A DNA stretch of 7,532 nt from NCBI GenBank assembly GCA_020429495.1, contig JAGQLJ010000113.1, positions 1 through 7,532 of the forward strand. The letters are read 5' to 3'. Positions 5,658-7,532 of the stretch are shown piece by piece (within the stretch, counting starts at the first letter, position 1; every line of letters starts with the position of its first letter). Origin of the DNA: Candidatus Dojkabacteria bacterium (GTDB taxonomy: Bacteria > Patescibacteriota > Dojkabacteria > J137). Under the pieces are notes generated by a model that saw nothing but the letters and a program-made list of their open reading frames with translations, made no database searches and was not told the origin of the DNA. A program made the position numbers and the translations under genes.

Positions 5658-7457
5658 ATGAAATTTAAAGATTTTTCAGAATATCTTCTTAAGCTTGAAA
5701 ATATTGCTAGTCGTAATGATATGACTACTCTGCTTGCTGATATTTTCAAAGAACTAGATAAAGAGGAAGTAAAAGAAGCTTTTTATTTGCTATTAGGTAG
5801 GCTTGCACCAAAGTTTGTTGATTTGGAGTTCAACTACTCAAGAAAACTAATAATAAAAGCACTTGGTATTGCAATTAATGATGAAAAAGAAGTAAATAGG
5901 ATTTTTAAAGAAACTGGTGATACGGGCTTAGTTGCTGAAGAAATAAAAAAACTTCATCCAAATTTATCAGTTGAAGGCGCGCTATTTAATAATGAATCAA
6001 ATAAAGCGGAATTAAGCATAAAAGAAGTATTTGAAAAACTTAATCAAATAGCAAGATTTGAGGGTAAAGGTTCTCAAGATCAGAAAATTCAAGGATACAT
6101 TGCTTTGATGAGTCAATTAGATTCTGTCTCATGTAGATATGTTACAAGAGTAATTATTGGAGAATTAAGATTAGGAATTAGCGATAAAACACTATTAGAT
6201 GCTCTATCTTGGTATATTTCAGGAGATAAATCTCAAAGAAAACTTTTGGACCAAGCATTTGGCTATAAATCGGACATCGGAGAGCTTGCACAAACAGTTA
6301 TTAACTCAAAGGATCCTATATCTGAATTAAATAAAATAAGTTTAACTCCAGGTATTCCTTTAGCATCTAAATTAGTTGAGAGAGAATCAACTGCAGAATC
6401 TGTTTGGGAAAGAATGCCAAATTGTTTTGTTCAACCTAAGCTAGATGGTTTAAGAGGACAACTGCATTTCCATAATAGTACAGGTGCAGTGTTTTCAAGA
6501 AATATGGAGAATATGACAGAGCATTTCCCAGATTTAGTTAATGGACTTAAAAAATTAAGTGTTGAATCAATTATTTTAGACTCTGAAATTATTGGATACG
6601 ATACAGAAAATAAGTCTTATTTAACTTATCAGGAGACAATGCAAAGAAGACGAAAGTACAATGTTGAGGAGTATGCAGCAACAATTCCAGTTAGGGCAAT
6701 GTGTTTTGATATTCTCTATTACAAGGGAGAGGACTTAACCCAAAAGCCAATTGAAGAAAGAATAGAGATGTTGAAAGAATTATTAGAAGGAGCAAAAGAT
6801 GAAGATAGCCTTCATATGCTAGAAACAATACAAATGCAATCTGTTGAAGAGTTGTCCGTATATTTTGAAGAAAAAGTGATGTCTGGGCTTGAGGGAATAA
6901 TTGCAAAAGAAGTAAATTCTAACTATGAGCCAGGAACACGAAATTATAAGTGGATAAAACTAAAGGCGAATACTAAATCAGAACTGGTTGATACTCTAGA
7001 TGTTGCAGTACTGGGATACTATACTGGACGTGGTCAAAGAGCAAAATTTGGGTTAGGTGCACTTTTAACAGGTGTTTACGATCCTGAAACTGACAAATAT
7101 TATTCAGTAGGAAAAGTAGGCACTGGAATTACAGATGATATGTTTAAAAAGATTGCAAAAGATTTGAACCCATTAACTATAGAAGAGAAACCTGATAATT
7201 ACGAAGTAGATTCAACTCTCTATCCAGATGTATGGGTGGAGCCTAAAATAATAATGGAAATAGATGCTGATGAAATTACAAGAAGCCCAAACCATACGGC
7301 AGCGAAAGGTACTGAAACTAATATTCCTAAAGATAAATTTGATAGAGGACTCTCAGTAAGATTTCCTAGACTAAAAATTTGGAATAGAGATAAAGAATAT
7401 CCCAATACTGTAAAAGAACTTGTTAGAATATATGAATTAAGAAAAAATAAATCGTAA
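5658..7457 (+). CDS. ligB: ATP-dependent DNA ligase, archaeal/eukaryotic type
   Basis: The enzyme seals 3'-OH/5'-phosphate nicks in duplex DNA through a lysyl-AMP intermediate, in replication and repair. At 599 residues it has the length of archaeal-type ligases. Residues 1 to about 205 form the helical DNA-binding domain, including the conserved RLGISDKTLLDAL segment at 171-183. The adenylation domain (about 235-445) carries motif I KLDGLR with nucleophile Lys261 and Arg266, motif III DSEI with Glu310, motif IIIa FDILYY around Asp351, motif IV EGIIAK (Glu412, Lys417), and motif V WIKLK (432-436). The OB-fold (about 446-599) ends with the motif VI-type RFPR (568-571) and RDK (577-579). All catalytic positions are present; the only small deviation is Ser for the usual Gly in motif III (DSE for DGE). 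The ATG is supported by the family-like N-terminus and the adjacent promoter. Most bacteria rely on NAD-dependent LigA, so this gene probably reflects old transfer from archaea. Whether LigA is also present is unknown. The symbol is by family. Confidence 0.96.
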   Translation: MKFKDFSEYLLKLENIASRNDMTTLLADIFKELDKEEVKEAFYLLLGRLAPKFVDLEFNYSRKLIIKALGIAINDEKEVNRIFKETGDTGLVAEEIKKLHPNLSVEGALFNNESNKAELSIKEVFEKLNQIARFEGKGSQDQKIQGYIALMSQLDSVSCRYVTRVIIGELRLGISDKTLLDALSWYISGDKSQRKLLDQAFGYKSDIGELAQTVINSKDPISELNKISLTPGIPLASKLVERESTAESVWERMPNCFVQPKLDGLRGQLHFHNSTGAVFSRNMENMTEHFPDLVNGLKKLSVESIILDSEIIGYDTENKSYLTYQETMQRRRKYNVEEYAATIPVRAMCFDILYYKGEDLTQKPIEERIEMLKELLEGAKDEDSLHMLETIQMQSVEELSVYFEEKVMSGLEGIIAKEVNSNYEPGTRNYKWIKLKANTKSELVDTLDVAVLGYYTGRGQRAKFGLGALLTGVYDPETDKYYSVGKVGTGITDDMFKKIAKDLNPLTIEEKPDNYEVDSTLYPDVWVEPKIIMEIDADEITRSPNHTAAKGTETNIPKDKFDRGLSVRFPRLKIWNRDKEYPNTVKELVRIYELRKNKS

Positions 7458-7460
7458 CAT

Positions 7461-7532
7461 ATGGATAGAGTAAAAGAATTGATCATTAAAGTATTTTATT
7501 CCGTTTTAGGAGTAATAGTTGCATTTTTATTA
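7461..7532 (+). CDS. Small membrane protein, N-terminal fragment (3' end outside the window)
   Basis: An ATG 3 bases after the ligase stop opens 24 codons with no stop before the window edge. The visible peptide has a charged start (MDRVKE) followed by hydrophobic residues from about 8 to 24 (ending GVIVAFLL), which looks like a first transmembrane helix. Tight spacing suggests it belongs to the ligase operon. The start resembles small YggT-like or similar integral membrane proteins, but 24 residues are too few to name a family. No Shine-Dalgarno is present. Confidence 0.6.
   Translation, partial: MDRVKELIIKVFYSVLGVIVAFLL

Noticed and set aside
5651..5668. Alternative upstream ATG overlapping the ligase -10 element
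   Set aside because: It is in another frame and reaches a stop after five codons, with the promoter element overlapping it.
6691..6906. Minus-strand open frame of 71 codons
   Set aside because: Antisense to the ligase adenylation domain, between motifs IIIa and IV.
7220..7486. Minus-strand open frame of 88 codons with hydrophobic stretches
   Set aside because: Antisense to the conserved OB-fold of the ligase and running into the next gene; the hydrophobicity mirrors charged codons on the coding strand.
1..7532. Reassigned UGA code as in some Patescibacteria
   Set aside because: TGA terminates the membrane-protein gene at 4077-4079 and no in-frame TGA occurs in the supported genes.

Overview
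The window is AT-rich, densely packed and bacterial. Five features point to a Patescibacteria/CPR genome, possibly a Dojkabacteria- or Microgenomates-like lineage (inference from gene style, not proven): short intergenic gaps, almost no Shine-Dalgarno sequences, an archaeal-type ATP-dependent DNA ligase, a VirB2/TrbC-like 'T4SS pilin' tail on a secreted protein, and a solute-binding protein held by a transmembrane helix instead of a lipid. The standard stop codons are used (TAA, TGA, TAG) and no in-frame TGA occurs, so there is no sign of a reassigned code.

Left part (1-2746, minus strand): a two-gene operon read right to left. The first gene encodes a membrane-anchored family 1 extracellular solute-binding protein. 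Two bases after its stop begins a secreted protein with Ig-like domains that runs off the left edge; 400 codons are visible. Both products should sit on the outer face of the cytoplasmic membrane.

Middle (2747-2882): a 136-base divergent promoter region with a four-copy 7-base tandem repeat and a 7-base word repeated in inverted orientation near both starts. The minus-strand promoter sits so close to the ATG that the message would be leaderless or nearly so.

Centre right (2883-5494, plus strand): two genes overlapping by 4 bases. One encodes a single-pass membrane protein of unrecognised family with a large exterior part. The other encodes a secreted, 16-cysteine protein ending in a two-helix pilin-like module. 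The overlap implies coupled translation and perhaps a joint role in an envelope or secretion structure.

5495-5657 is a noncoding spacer with repeated words, a relatively GC-rich hairpin inside a longer inverted repeat, and a perfect extended -10 element 5 bases before the next ATG. Right part (5658-7532): a complete ATP-dependent DNA ligase with all main nucleotidyltransferase motifs, then, 3 bases later, the first 24 codons of a small membrane protein cut by the window edge.

There is no gene-free stretch above 300 bases, and I see no CRISPR array, rRNA, tRNA or insertion sequence. The most interesting items are the fused cysteine-rich pilin-like protein and its overlapping partner, the non-lipoprotein solute-binding protein paired with an Ig-domain surface protein, and the evidence for leaderless transcription.
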